Assembly: GCA_004168015.1 (NCBI GenBank)
Contig: SEYW01000018.1
Location: 1-57,678, forward strand
DNA length: 57,678 bases
Source of the DNA: Methylolobus aquaticus
GTDB taxonomy: Bacteria > Pseudomonadota > Gammaproteobacteria > Methylococcales > Methylococcaceae
Direction of reading: 5' to 3'
Shown here: positions 8,503 through 16,575 of the stretch, in pieces
How the letters are laid out: every line of letters begins with the position of its first letter
Position numbering within the stretch: position 1 is the first letter of the stretch
The notes under the pieces: model-generated
What the model was told of the DNA's origin: nothing
Seen by the model: the letters and a program-made list of their open reading frames with translations, nothing else
Database searches by the model: none
Program-made: the position numbers and the translations under genes

Positions 8503-9370
8503 GCCTCGAGGCAATCGCTGCAGTCTGGGCGAGGCGCTGATCTATCGGATCGCCCGCACGATCGAGGACGGCATCCTGGCCTTTCACGGCTTCGGTTCTC
8601 CCCTGGTGCAACTCGCGCTGCACGTGGCCAAACGTACGCATGCACCCAATCTCGTGCTCGTTGCGGGCGCAACCTATGCGGTCAACCCGATGCCGCCCTT
8701 TCTGGCACCGACCAGCAATGACTGGGTCATGGATCGCGACGCGGAATGCCAACTCGACATCGAGGAACTGTTCGATCTGGCGGCGGCCGGGCGTCTGGAG
8801 CGGATGTTCCTGTCGGGACTGCAGATCGACCGCTGGGGCAACCTGAACACGACCCGGCTGGGAGTGGATGCACTGAAACTGAAACTCCCCGGCGGAGGTG
8901 GCGGCTGCAACCTGGCCTGTGATGCCCGCCACCTGACGCTGTGGACCGCGGCGCACCGCGCCGTATCCGACGGTCGAGGTGCGCGACGTTTCCGCCTGGT
9001 CGAGCGCTGCGATTTCATCACCAGCTCCGGACATCGCGCGGCCGATGGGCGTACCCGCAAGGGCATGGGCTTGGTCGGAAATGGCCCGGACTGGCTGATC
9101 ACCGAACTCGGCGTGTTCGACTTCGATGCCGCGGGGCACGCTAGGCTCCGCGAGGTCTTCCCGGATACCGATACGGAGTTAGTGCGGGCGAATACCGCAT
9201 TCGAATTTCCGATCAGCGAGCCTGTGGCTACCACCCCGCTGCCGCCCGCGGCTGTCTGCGAGCTGATCCGTAGCCTCGATCCGCTGCGGATTCACGAGCG
9301 GGAATTGCGTACTGAAGACCGATTAAGGAGTTTTTCAGGCCCCGATTTCCGCCCGGAGAGACACGCATGA
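8495..9370 (+). CDS. CoA-transferase family I beta subunit, IpdB-like, without the usual catalytic Glu
   Basis: A 291-residue partner of the preceding subunit. The fold is recognisable from FLSGLQIDRWGNLNTT, PGGGGGCNLACDARH and LITELGVFDFDAAGHARL. Family I CoA-transferases carry their catalytic Glu early in this subunit (SENG-type motif). Here the equivalent strand reads NLVLVAGATYAVNP (residues 52-65), with no Glu. The same loss occurs in IpdB, which works as a C-C hydrolase rather than a transferase. The C terminus runs to residue 291 with an extra charged tail. The start at 8495 overlaps the alpha gene, and the end overlaps the next gene by ATGA. Confidence 0.82.
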   Translation: MTEPRGNRCSLGEALIYRIARTIEDGILAFHGFGSPLVQLALHVAKRTHAPNLVLVAGATYAVNPMPPFLAPTSNDWVMDRDAECQLDIEELFDLAAAGRLERMFLSGLQIDRWGNLNTTRLGVDALKLKLPGGGGGCNLACDARHLTLWTAAHRAVSDGRGARRFRLVERCDFITSSGHRAADGRTRKGMGLVGNGPDWLITELGVFDFDAAGHARLREVFPDTDTELVRANTAFEFPISEPVATTPLPPAAVCELIRSLDPLRIHERELRTEDRLRSFSGPDFRPERHA

Positions 9371-10281
9371 ACGGCGCGGTGCTGGAGGTCGGAGGTCTCA
9401 GGACGACGAGGAACTTCGTGCCCCTACCTTATCGGCGGGTCAGCTTCCAGCCTTATGCCGGCCCGATGACCATGGCTGCGATCGAACGCCATCTGATGGA
9501 ACGCGAGGTGTACCGGCGGACCGACGTCGTGGTGCTGCACGGTCCGGGCTCGCGCTATGCCATCGCGGCGATTCAGCGGGACGGTGCTGAGGATCTGTTC
9601 AACCGCGTCGTGGCGGTCGAGGTGCTTGCCCTGCCGGACTCGGCCGTGTTCGTCCACGCGCCGCACGTCGATCCCGCCAACCGCTCGGCGCTGGCGCGGC
9701 TGGCCCGGGAACACGGCATCGGACCCGATGGCACTCTGATCGTTCAGGGGGCCTTCGATCACATCAACCTGATTCACCATCCCGACCCCCTGGTGGTCCG
9801 CGTGGTGGAAATCTCGCCGCCGGCCCCGCCCAAACTGCTGGCCATGGCCGAGCAGGTGCTGAGCTACGCGGATCTGCCTGCGATCTGTCTGGAACTGGAA
9901 CGCATCGAACTGCCGGCGCTGTGCCAGGGCAGCGCACCGGAGGCCTATTTGGTTCCCTGTCGCTCCGGCGGTCTCGACGACCTTGGCGCTCCGGTCTACT
10001 TCCTCGACGAGCGGCCGCCCAAGCGGAAAGCCTGGACCCTGATCGGTTGCGAACGCAGCCTGCAGTTCCATCGCCATTACTACGGCGACGAGCCGCCCCG
10101 TATCGAGATGTGTCCGCGCAAACTCGCCGCGGCCTCCTCGCAGCCGACCCTGGTGAAGTGCTGTCTGCTGGAGTTCGATCTCGAGCAACAGGGGACGACG
10201 GTCATCGTACCCTGGGGATCGGACCTCCCGATGATCGAACGTGCGCTCTCCCTGCTCGCAATGGAGCCGCGCGATGACTGA
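9367..10281 (+). CDS. uncharacterised protein within the CoM cluster
   Basis: A 304-residue protein I cannot assign. It has no signal peptide or membrane segment. The N-terminal part contains FVPLPYRRVSFQPYAGPM. A central segment looks like an alpha/beta domain (VVVLHGPGSRYAIAAIQRDG, then LIVQGAFDHINLIHHPDPLVVRVVEI). The C-terminal third has a His-rich patch (LQFHRHYYGDEPP) and several Cys (CPRKL, KCCLLEFD). It overlaps the IpdB-like gene by 4 nt and the ComA gene by 8 nt, so it is translationally coupled to both the use and the synthesis genes. A role specific to this CoM pathway is likely; the reaction is unknown. Confidence 0.7.
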   Translation: MNGAVLEVGGLRTTRNFVPLPYRRVSFQPYAGPMTMAAIERHLMEREVYRRTDVVVLHGPGSRYAIAAIQRDGAEDLFNRVVAVEVLALPDSAVFVHAPHVDPANRSALARLAREHGIGPDGTLIVQGAFDHINLIHHPDPLVVRVVEISPPAPPKLLAMAEQVLSYADLPAICLELERIELPALCQGSAPEAYLVPCRSGGLDDLGAPVYFLDERPPKRKAWTLIGCERSLQFHRHYYGDEPPRIEMCPRKLAAASSQPTLVKCCLLEFDLEQQGTTVIVPWGSDLPMIERALSLLAMEPRDD

Positions 10282-11149
10282 GCTGGCCTGGGACGCCATC
10301 GTCGGTGGTCTGATCCGCGACCGGACCCGGAAGCCCCGCAACCGGGGACTCACCATGGTGATCGACACCGGTGTCGGCGAGCGCCGTCTGCTGGATACCC
10401 TGGAGCAGGCCGCCGCGTTCATCGACCACTGGAAGTTCGCGTTCGGCACCTCGGTATTCCTGCCGCGCCCCTTGCTGCAACGGAAACTGGGTTTGCTGGC
10501 CGATCACGGCATCCTGAGTTTGCCCGGCGGAACGCTGCTTGAGGTCGCCCTGGTCGAACACCATTGCCGCGATTACATGAAGCACGCGAAGGATCTGGGA
10601 TTCAGTGCCATCGAGATCTCCGATGGCACGATTCCGATGCCGGCGGTGCGGCGCAGGAACATCATCGCCTGCGCCCGAGATGCCGGCCTCGTTCCGATCA
10701 CCGAGGTCGGCAAGAAGGACCCGCGCGCGCAGCCGTCCGCCGAACAGATGGCCGAGCAGGCGCTGACCGACATCGAACATGGCGCCGAATGGGTCGTCAT
10801 GGAGGCGCGAGAGTCGGGGCGGGCCGTCGGCATTTATGACGAGCACGGCCAGGTGATCGACGACACGCTGACCACGCTCTGCGCGCTGCTGGGCGATGCG
10901 ACGAGCCGCCTGATCTGGGAAGCACCCTTGGCGGCACAGCAGACGGTCCTGATTCGGCGCTTCGGTACCAACGTCGGGCTCGGGAACATTCCGGCCGATC
11001 AGATCCTGGCTGTTGAGTGCCTGCGCTGCCGTCTACGTTTCGACACCCTGCATTGGGTCACCGACGAATTGCTGCGCACCGGTGCCTGGGATCCGGCGCG
11101 GATCGAGCCGAAACAGGACGAAGCTCCGGTGAATCTGAATGCCCGTTGA
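10274..11149 (+). CDS. comA: phosphosulfolactate synthase (coenzyme M biosynthesis, ComA/XcbB1 type)
   Basis: A 291-residue TIM-barrel protein of the ComA family, which adds sulfite to phosphoenolpyruvate to give phosphosulfolactate, the first step of CoM synthesis in many methanogens and in Xanthobacter (XcbB1). Family motifs include KFAFGTSVF, GGTLLEVAL, GFSAIEISDGTI, ITEVGKKDP and WVVMEARESG. These cover the conserved Lys and acidic residues of the barrel. It overlaps the upstream unknown gene by 8 nt and the downstream lyase by 11 nt. The neighbouring lyases and PLP enzyme match the content of the Xanthobacter CoM synthesis cluster. This makes CoM rather than spore-coat sulfolactate the likely end product. 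Confidence 0.9.
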   Translation: MTELAWDAIVGGLIRDRTRKPRNRGLTMVIDTGVGERRLLDTLEQAAAFIDHWKFAFGTSVFLPRPLLQRKLGLLADHGILSLPGGTLLEVALVEHHCRDYMKHAKDLGFSAIEISDGTIPMPAVRRRNIIACARDAGLVPITEVGKKDPRAQPSAEQMAEQALTDIEHGAEWVVMEARESGRAVGIYDEHGQVIDDTLTTLCALLGDATSRLIWEAPLAAQQTVLIRRFGTNVGLGNIPADQILAVECLRCRLRFDTLHWVTDELLRTGAWDPARIEPKQDEAPVNLNAR

Positions 11150-12665
11150 GTCTGAACACGACCCCGCCGTCGGTATTGCAAACCAGGTGCTCGAGGTGGG
11201 ATCGCGCCTCGCGGCAGGTCCGTCGGCGCGTTTGGTCGACACCGTTTTCCGGCGGGAACTCGCCGATCAGGCCGGACTGTTTGCAGCCCTTGGTCTGACC
11301 GACCTGGCGCATACGCTAGCGATGATAGAGCTCGGCGTGATTCCCTCCGCGGAGGGCAGCGAGTTGCTCGGCGCCCTGCTGAGGCTCCAAACCCAGCCGG
11401 AGGACTTTTCCGCCGATCCGACGCGCGGCGATCTCTACACCAACCGCGAAGCCTGGCTTGCCGGCAGGACATCGGCGGCCGGTTGGCTGGGCATAGGCCG
11501 GGCCCGGCGCGAGGCGACCACGACCGCGTTCCTGATGACGCTCCGCGCGGGATTGCTGGAACTCGGCGACGCCGCAACCCGACTGGGCCATACGCTGACC
11601 GCCCGCGCCTCGGAGTGGCGCGAGGCCTTGATGCCGGATTACACCTACCTGCAGGCGGCGCAGCCGACGACATTCGGCCACTATCTGGCCGGCTTTGCGG
11701 GCCCGCTACTGCGTGACGGCGACCGCCTGCGCGGGCTCTATGCGCGGGTCAACCAATCGCCCGCGGGATGCGGCAGCAGCAATGGGTCGAGGCTACCTCT
11801 ACCGCGCGACCGTCTGGCTGAACTGCTCGGCTTCGACGGGATAGTGCCGCATGCCCGCGATGCGATGTGGCAGGCGGATCTGCCGATCGAAACCGCGGGC
11901 CTCATGACCACGATTCTTACTAATCTCGACCGCCTGGCCGAGGACTTGCAGATCTTCGCCACCGGCGAGTTCGGGCTGGTCGAACTCGACGACCGTCACG
12001 CGCGGGCGAGCAAGATCATGCCCCAGAAGAAGAATCCGTTCGCGCTGACGCATATCCGCGGCACTGCCAACGCGATGATCGGGACCCTGGCGGCCACCGC
12101 CGCGGCGGCCCGCACGCCGTCAGGACAGCCGGACAACCGGCTGAGCCTGTACGGTGCGATTCCGCGCGCGGTCGCCGGCACGCGCGAGGCCGTGTTGCTG
12201 CTCGATGAAGTGATCACCGATCTGCGCTTCGACGCCCAGCGCGGCCTCGAATTGTTGACAGGCGGCGATGCCGCGGCGACCGATCTTGCGGAGGTGCTGG
12301 TGATGGAATGCGGTCTGGATTTTCGCCAGGCGCACCGGCTGGTCGGCACGCTGGTCCGACAGACGGCCGGCTCGCGGCCGCTGGCCGCTCTGAGCGCGGA
12401 CGACCTGTCCGCCTGTTCGATCGAGGTGCTCGGCTATCGGGTCGAGCTGACGCCTGCCGCGCTGGCACGTGCGCTGGATCCGCAAGAGTCCGTCCACGCG
12501 CGCATCGGGCACGGCGGCGCCGCTCCGCCTGCACTGGATGCGGTGCTCGCCGACCAGCGTGCGGGATTGGCCGAGATTCGGGCATGGACGGCCGAGCAAC
12601 AGGAGCGACAACGAGCGTCCGAGGAATCCCTGCTGCAGCGGTGCCGGGAGCGATGCCCGACATGA
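11139..12665 (+). CDS. aspartase/fumarase superfamily lyase 1 (argininosuccinate-lyase-like), CoM biosynthesis
   Basis: A 508-residue protein with the fumarate-lyase fold and an argininosuccinate-lyase-like layout (DLYTNREAWL, TYLQAAQPTTFGHYLAG, the Q-rich CPAGCGSSNG-type loop). The signature loop is ASKIMPQKKNP: the first Ser (Ser291) is kept, but the second Ser of the usual GSS is Lys. In Xanthobacter, two superfamily members (XcbC1 and XcbD1) follow the ComA homologue. XcbC1 was shown to eliminate phosphate from phosphosulfolactate, giving sulfoacrylate. This protein is presumably one of these two; I cannot say which. It overlaps comA by 11 nt and the next lyase by 4 nt. A true argininosuccinate lyase is unlikely from context and the altered loop. 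Confidence 0.82.
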   Translation: MPVESEHDPAVGIANQVLEVGSRLAAGPSARLVDTVFRRELADQAGLFAALGLTDLAHTLAMIELGVIPSAEGSELLGALLRLQTQPEDFSADPTRGDLYTNREAWLAGRTSAAGWLGIGRARREATTTAFLMTLRAGLLELGDAATRLGHTLTARASEWREALMPDYTYLQAAQPTTFGHYLAGFAGPLLRDGDRLRGLYARVNQSPAGCGSSNGSRLPLPRDRLAELLGFDGIVPHARDAMWQADLPIETAGLMTTILTNLDRLAEDLQIFATGEFGLVELDDRHARASKIMPQKKNPFALTHIRGTANAMIGTLAATAAAARTPSGQPDNRLSLYGAIPRAVAGTREAVLLLDEVITDLRFDAQRGLELLTGGDAAATDLAEVLVMECGLDFRQAHRLVGTLVRQTAGSRPLAALSADDLSACSIEVLGYRVELTPAALARALDPQESVHARIGHGGAAPPALDAVLADQRAGLAEIRAWTAEQQERQRASEESLLQRCRERCPT

Positions 12666-14032
12666 GCGTGCACATCATGGATTCGGCCATCTTCGGCAAT
12701 TCCTGGGCGACCCCGGAGATGCGTGCGTTGTTCGAGGAACGCTCGGTCGTGGCCGGCTGGATCGAGGTGCTCAGCGCACTCGCGGCGACCGAGGCCGAGT
12801 ACGGCCTGATCCCCCAGCGCGCGGCCGACGCTCTATGCGAAGCCTGCCCGCAGATCAAACTCGACGATCCCTTTTTCGCCGAAGTCCGGCGCGGTTTCGA
12901 GCAGACCAATCATTCTCTGCTGGGCTTGATTCATGCGCTGCAACGCCGCTGTCCCGGTGACAGCGGCGAATGGCTCTGCTACGGCGCGACCGTGCAGGAC
13001 ATCACCGACACACACAACGCCCGCGTGCTCAAGCGAGCCCATGGCCTGATGCGAGAGCGCCTGGACGGGCTCGTCGGTGTGCTCGCGGGGCTCGCCGCAC
13101 GCCATCGAACGACCCCGCAGTGCGGCCGAACGCACGGCCAGCCGGGGCTGCCGATCACATTCGGCTACAAGGTTGCCGGCTGGCTCGACGAGCTCCTGCG
13201 CCATCGGCAACGGATCGTGGAGATCTCACCCCGCCTCGCGGTCGGGCAGCTCGCCGGCGGCGTCGGCAGCCTGTCTTCCTTCGGTCCGCAGGGACTTGTG
13301 GTGCAACGGCGTTTCCTGGAACGCCTGGAACTCGCCGTACCCGCCATTTCGTGGACTGCCTCGCGTGACCGCCTGGCCGAGTGGCTGAACCTGCTGACCT
13401 TGCTGTCCGCGCTCGGAGACCGTATCGGGCACGAAATCTACAATCTGCAGCGACCCGAGATCGGTGAACTGCGTGAAGCCAGCGCGGCAGGCGTCGTCGG
13501 CAGCATCACGATGCCGCAAAAACGCAATCCCGAAATCAGCGAGCACCTCGGCACCCTGGCCCGGCAAGTGCGCCATGCCGCCGCGCAGATGGGCGAGAAT
13601 CTGGTACACGATCACGAACGCGACGGCCGCGCCTGGAAGGCGGAATGGGCCATTGTGCCAGTGGCGTGTCTCGCCGCCGACAAGGCTTTGGCCTTGCTGC
13701 ATGATGCGTTGATGCACCTGGAAGTCGACGAATCCCGCATGCTGCACAACCTGGAGGCAACGCAGGGGGCCGTGCACGCCGAACGCGTCATGCTCGCGCT
13801 GGCGCCGCAGCTCGGCAAGCAATCCGCCCATGCCCTGATTCACCGCCTAGCGTCCGAGGCCGGCAGCCGGGGTGTCCCGTTCCGGGATGCCTTTGAGAAC
13901 TCCGAGGAGATTCGCGCGCAACTCGGCGATGAGGCGCTTCGAACCCTGCTGGGCGCACCCATCGACACCGGCCAGTGTGCCGAAATGGTCGATCGGGTCC
14001 TGCGCAGCGTCGGGTCGGGATCGAACCAATGA
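12662..14032 (+). CDS. aspartase/fumarase superfamily lyase 2 (adenylosuccinate-lyase-like), CoM biosynthesis
   Basis: A 456-residue lyase resembling adenylosuccinate lyase and 3-carboxymuconate cycloisomerase. Visible elements are FGNSWATPEM, YGATVQDITDT, the active-site RTHGQPGLPITFGYK and the signature loop GSITMPQKRNP with Ser281. As in the preceding lyase, the second Ser of the usual loop is replaced, here by Ile. The ATG at 12662 forms an ATGA overlap with lyase 1; ATG 12653 is an alternative. It overlaps the PLP gene by 4 nt. By position it is the second XcbC1/XcbD1-type enzyme. Proposed steps are phosphate elimination from phosphosulfolactate or addition of a sulfur donor to sulfoacrylate. 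Confidence 0.82.
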   Translation: MSVHIMDSAIFGNSWATPEMRALFEERSVVAGWIEVLSALAATEAEYGLIPQRAADALCEACPQIKLDDPFFAEVRRGFEQTNHSLLGLIHALQRRCPGDSGEWLCYGATVQDITDTHNARVLKRAHGLMRERLDGLVGVLAGLAARHRTTPQCGRTHGQPGLPITFGYKVAGWLDELLRHRQRIVEISPRLAVGQLAGGVGSLSSFGPQGLVVQRRFLERLELAVPAISWTASRDRLAEWLNLLTLLSALGDRIGHEIYNLQRPEIGELREASAAGVVGSITMPQKRNPEISEHLGTLARQVRHAAAQMGENLVHDHERDGRAWKAEWAIVPVACLAADKALALLHDALMHLEVDESRMLHNLEATQGAVHAERVMLALAPQLGKQSAHALIHRLASEAGSRGVPFRDAFENSEEIRAQLGDEALRTLLGAPIDTGQCAEMVDRVLRSVGSGSNQ

Positions 14033-15105
14033 CCCCGGTGGGTCGAGGCGAGGACAGTGTCGTCGCAAGGGCATGGTCTGCGCTGGAGCAGATTCCGCGC
14101 GTCGGGCTTGCGGAATTTCCGACCCCGCTGCTTCGGATGAAGCGCCTCGGAGCTGCGCTCGGTGGACTCGACCTCTGGTTCAAGCGCGACGATCTGATCA
14201 GCTTCGGACTCGGCGGGAACAAGGTGCGCGGCCTGGAATTCCTGCTGGGCGACGCCCTCGCACGGGGAGCCGACACGCTCGTGACCGGCGCCGGGTGCCA
14301 GTCCAACCACGTGCGCGCCACGGCCGCGGCCGCCGCGCACTGCGGCCTCCGGTGTGTCGCCGTCTATTGGGGCGATCCGCCCGCCGTGATCGATGGCAAC
14401 TACCGCCTGACCCGCTTGCTCGGCGCCGAGACCCATTTCACGGGCGATCCCGACCGCGCATCGGTGGATCGCGGGATCGCAGAGCAGTGTGCTCGCCTCC
14501 GCGCGCTCGGTCGACGACCCTATGCCATACCGCGCGGCGGAGCCTGCGCGCTGGGTACTCTGGGACACGTCCTGGCAGCGCGCGAAATCTTCCTGCAATG
14601 CCAGGTTCAAGGGATCGAACCGGAAGCCATCCTGCTCGCGGCAGGCTCGGGTGGGACTCACGCCGGCTGGCTGGTTGGCAAGGCGCTGCTCGGCTACCCC
14701 TTGGCGTTGCAGAGCATCGCCGTCAGCCGCGATGCGGGCGCCACCATCGCGCAGATCCAGCGGTTGGCAGCGGAGGCCGCTTCGCTGCTGGGAGTCTCCG
14801 CACTACTCGCCGCTACGGCTCCTCCGATCGTGCATGCGGGGTTCCTCGGTGAGGGTTACGGCATCCCCAGCGCCAAGGGCACGGATGCGATCCGTCTGGT
14901 CGCACGCACCGAAGGGATCCTGCTGGACCCGACTTACACCGGCAAGGCAATGGCTGCCCTGATTGCTTTGCGGAAAGCCGGCCAGCTGCCCTTCCGCTCC
15001 GTGGTGTTCCTGCATACCGGGGGCGAGCCCGCCTTGTTCGCCGGCGATGGCGCCTGGTTGCCCGACCGCGCCACTTCCAGTCCGGAACCCTCGTGCGTCT
15101 TGTAA
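14029..15105 (+). CDS. PLP-dependent enzyme of the D-cysteine desulfhydrase/ACC deaminase family, CoM biosynthesis (XcbE1-like)
   Basis: A 358-residue fold-type II PLP enzyme. The Schiff-base Lys65 lies in GLGGNKVRGLEF. The substrate loop is GAGCQSNHVRATAAAA and the phosphate-binding loop is AGSGGTHAG. The C-terminal part contains HTGGEPALFA, as in ACC deaminase and D-cysteine desulfhydrase. The Xanthobacter CoM cluster ends with a comparable PLP enzyme, XcbE1, thought to act in the last steps that create the thiol. The start forms an ATGA overlap with lyase 2, and the 3' end overlaps the flavoprotein gene by 13 nt. Confidence 0.85.
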   Translation: MTPVGRGEDSVVARAWSALEQIPRVGLAEFPTPLLRMKRLGAALGGLDLWFKRDDLISFGLGGNKVRGLEFLLGDALARGADTLVTGAGCQSNHVRATAAAAAHCGLRCVAVYWGDPPAVIDGNYRLTRLLGAETHFTGDPDRASVDRGIAEQCARLRALGRRPYAIPRGGACALGTLGHVLAAREIFLQCQVQGIEPEAILLAAGSGGTHAGWLVGKALLGYPLALQSIAVSRDAGATIAQIQRLAAEAASLLGVSALLAATAPPIVHAGFLGEGYGIPSAKGTDAIRLVARTEGILLDPTYTGKAMAALIALRKAGQLPFRSVVFLHTGGEPALFAGDGAWLPDRATSSPEPSCVL

Positions 15106-16451
15106 TCGTGGGCGGTGTTGCCGCGGGTACCAAGGCCGCCGCGCGGGCGCGCCGGGTCGATCCTGATCTCGCCATCACCCTGTTTCAGGACGAACCGTGC
15201 GTTGCGTACAGCGGGTGCGGTCAGCCTTACGTGCTCGGTGGTGCGATAGCCGAGCCGGATGCATTGATCATCCGGCGTCCGGAAGACTTCGCGCGTGATC
15301 GCATCGACGTGCGGGTTCGTCACCATGTGACCGCAATCGACCCTGTAGGCCATCGCGTTCATGTCCACGATCTTGAAAGCGATCACAGGGAAACAGTGCC
15401 CTACGATCGGCTGATTTTGGCAACAGGTGCCCGCGCGATCGTGCCGGCGGTACCCGGCATCGACCTGGCGGGTGTCACGACTCTGCGAGGCATGGCGGCA
15501 ATGCATCGCTTGCTGGCCGAACTGGATGAGGCAACGACGCGACAGGCGGTGGTCGTCGGCGGGGGATACGTCGGGCTCGAAGTTGTGGAAGCCTTGATGA
15601 TGCGCGGGCTCGAGGTGTGCCTGCTGGAACGCGCTGACTATTTCCCGCCGCGGGTGGATCCGGACATTGCCACGATGGTCCGCGGCCTGTTGGATCGGAA
15701 AGGGGTCAAGATCATCACTGGCGAGAGTCTGATTCGGATCGATGGACGTGGGGGGCGCGCCGAGTCCGTCCTCACCTCGGGCGGTAACACCCTGCCGGCA
15801 CAACTCGTCGTGCTGGCCCTGGGCGTGCGACCCGCAGTCGAACTGGCGGCCGCGTCGGGTATCCGAATCGGTCCGACTGGGGCCATTGCGGTGGACGAAC
15901 GAATGGCAACCAGTGCGCCGGACGTCTTCGCCGCCGGAGACTGCGCCGAATCGCGGCACCGCCTCACGCGGAACGCAACGTGGCTACCGCTTGGAGACAG
16001 CGCCAATCTGCAGGCGCGGGTGGCTGGCGAAAATGCGGCGGGGGGCGATGCGCGCTTTCCCGGTGTGTTCGGCACCAGTATCTGCAAGTGTTTCGAGCTT
16101 GCGGTTGGCGCGACGGGGCTCACCGAGGCGGATGCCCGCCTGGCGGGTTTCGATCCGATCACCGCGCTCATTCAGGCGCAAGACACCGCGCGCTACTATC
16201 CCGGAGCCAAACCGCTAACGCTAAAGCTGGTTGCCGAAGCGGGATCCGGGCGCCTGCTCGGGGCCCAGGCAGCCGGTACCGGCCGGGTCGACAAACTCAT
16301 CGACATCGCCGCCACGGCATTGCTGGGTAAGCTGACGTGTGACGACCTGCAAAATGCAGATCTCGCCTATGCGCCGCCATTCAGCCCGGTGCTTTCGCCG
16401 ATCATCGTGGCCTCCGGACTGCTCGCCAGGAAGACGCGTGATCGGATCTGA
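15093..16451 (+). CDS. CoA-disulfide-reductase-like flavoprotein, candidate CoM-disulfide reductase
   Basis: A 452-residue FAD/NAD(P) pyridine nucleotide-disulfide oxidoreductase of the CoA-disulfide reductase/NADH oxidase subgroup. It has the FAD motif VIVGGVAAGTKAAARARR, a single redox Cys42 in YSGCGQPYVLGG (the one-cysteine active site of CoA-disulfide reductases), an NAD motif VVGGGYVGLEVVEAL, FAAGDCAES, and a C-terminal dimerisation domain containing YAPPFSPVLSP. It is the last gene of the operon and overlaps the PLP gene. Keeping free CoM (mercaptoethanesulfonate) reduced is the obvious role in this context, though a CoA-disulfide or persulfide substrate is possible. The start is GTG. 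Confidence 0.82.
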   Translation: MRLVIVGGVAAGTKAAARARRVDPDLAITLFQDEPCVAYSGCGQPYVLGGAIAEPDALIIRRPEDFARDRIDVRVRHHVTAIDPVGHRVHVHDLESDHRETVPYDRLILATGARAIVPAVPGIDLAGVTTLRGMAAMHRLLAELDEATTRQAVVVGGGYVGLEVVEALMMRGLEVCLLERADYFPPRVDPDIATMVRGLLDRKGVKIITGESLIRIDGRGGRAESVLTSGGNTLPAQLVVLALGVRPAVELAAASGIRIGPTGAIAVDERMATSAPDVFAAGDCAESRHRLTRNATWLPLGDSANLQARVAGENAAGGDARFPGVFGTSICKCFELAVGATGLTEADARLAGFDPITALIQAQDTARYYPGAKPLTLKLVAEAGSGRLLGAQAAGTGRVDKLIDIAATALLGKLTCDDLQNADLAYAPPFSPVLSPIIVASGLLARKTRDRI

Positions 16452-16575
16452 CATCCGGTCTTGGTGCGACGTCGCGGCGGCGGGGGCCGGGCGGCTGCCG
16501 GAACTGGTCGCTTCGAGCCGATCGGCACCACCGGGAAAGCCCCTCCATCAGGGCAGCGACTCGCTCAGCGGGGCT

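Noticed and set aside
10202..10846. Minus-strand frame across the comA start
   Set aside because: It overlaps two well-supported coupled genes and shows no protein pattern.
11139..14032. Calling the two lyases argininosuccinate lyase and adenylosuccinate lyase
   Set aside because: Their catalytic loops are altered and they sit between comA and the PLP enzyme, which matches CoM biosynthesis better than arginine or purine synthesis.
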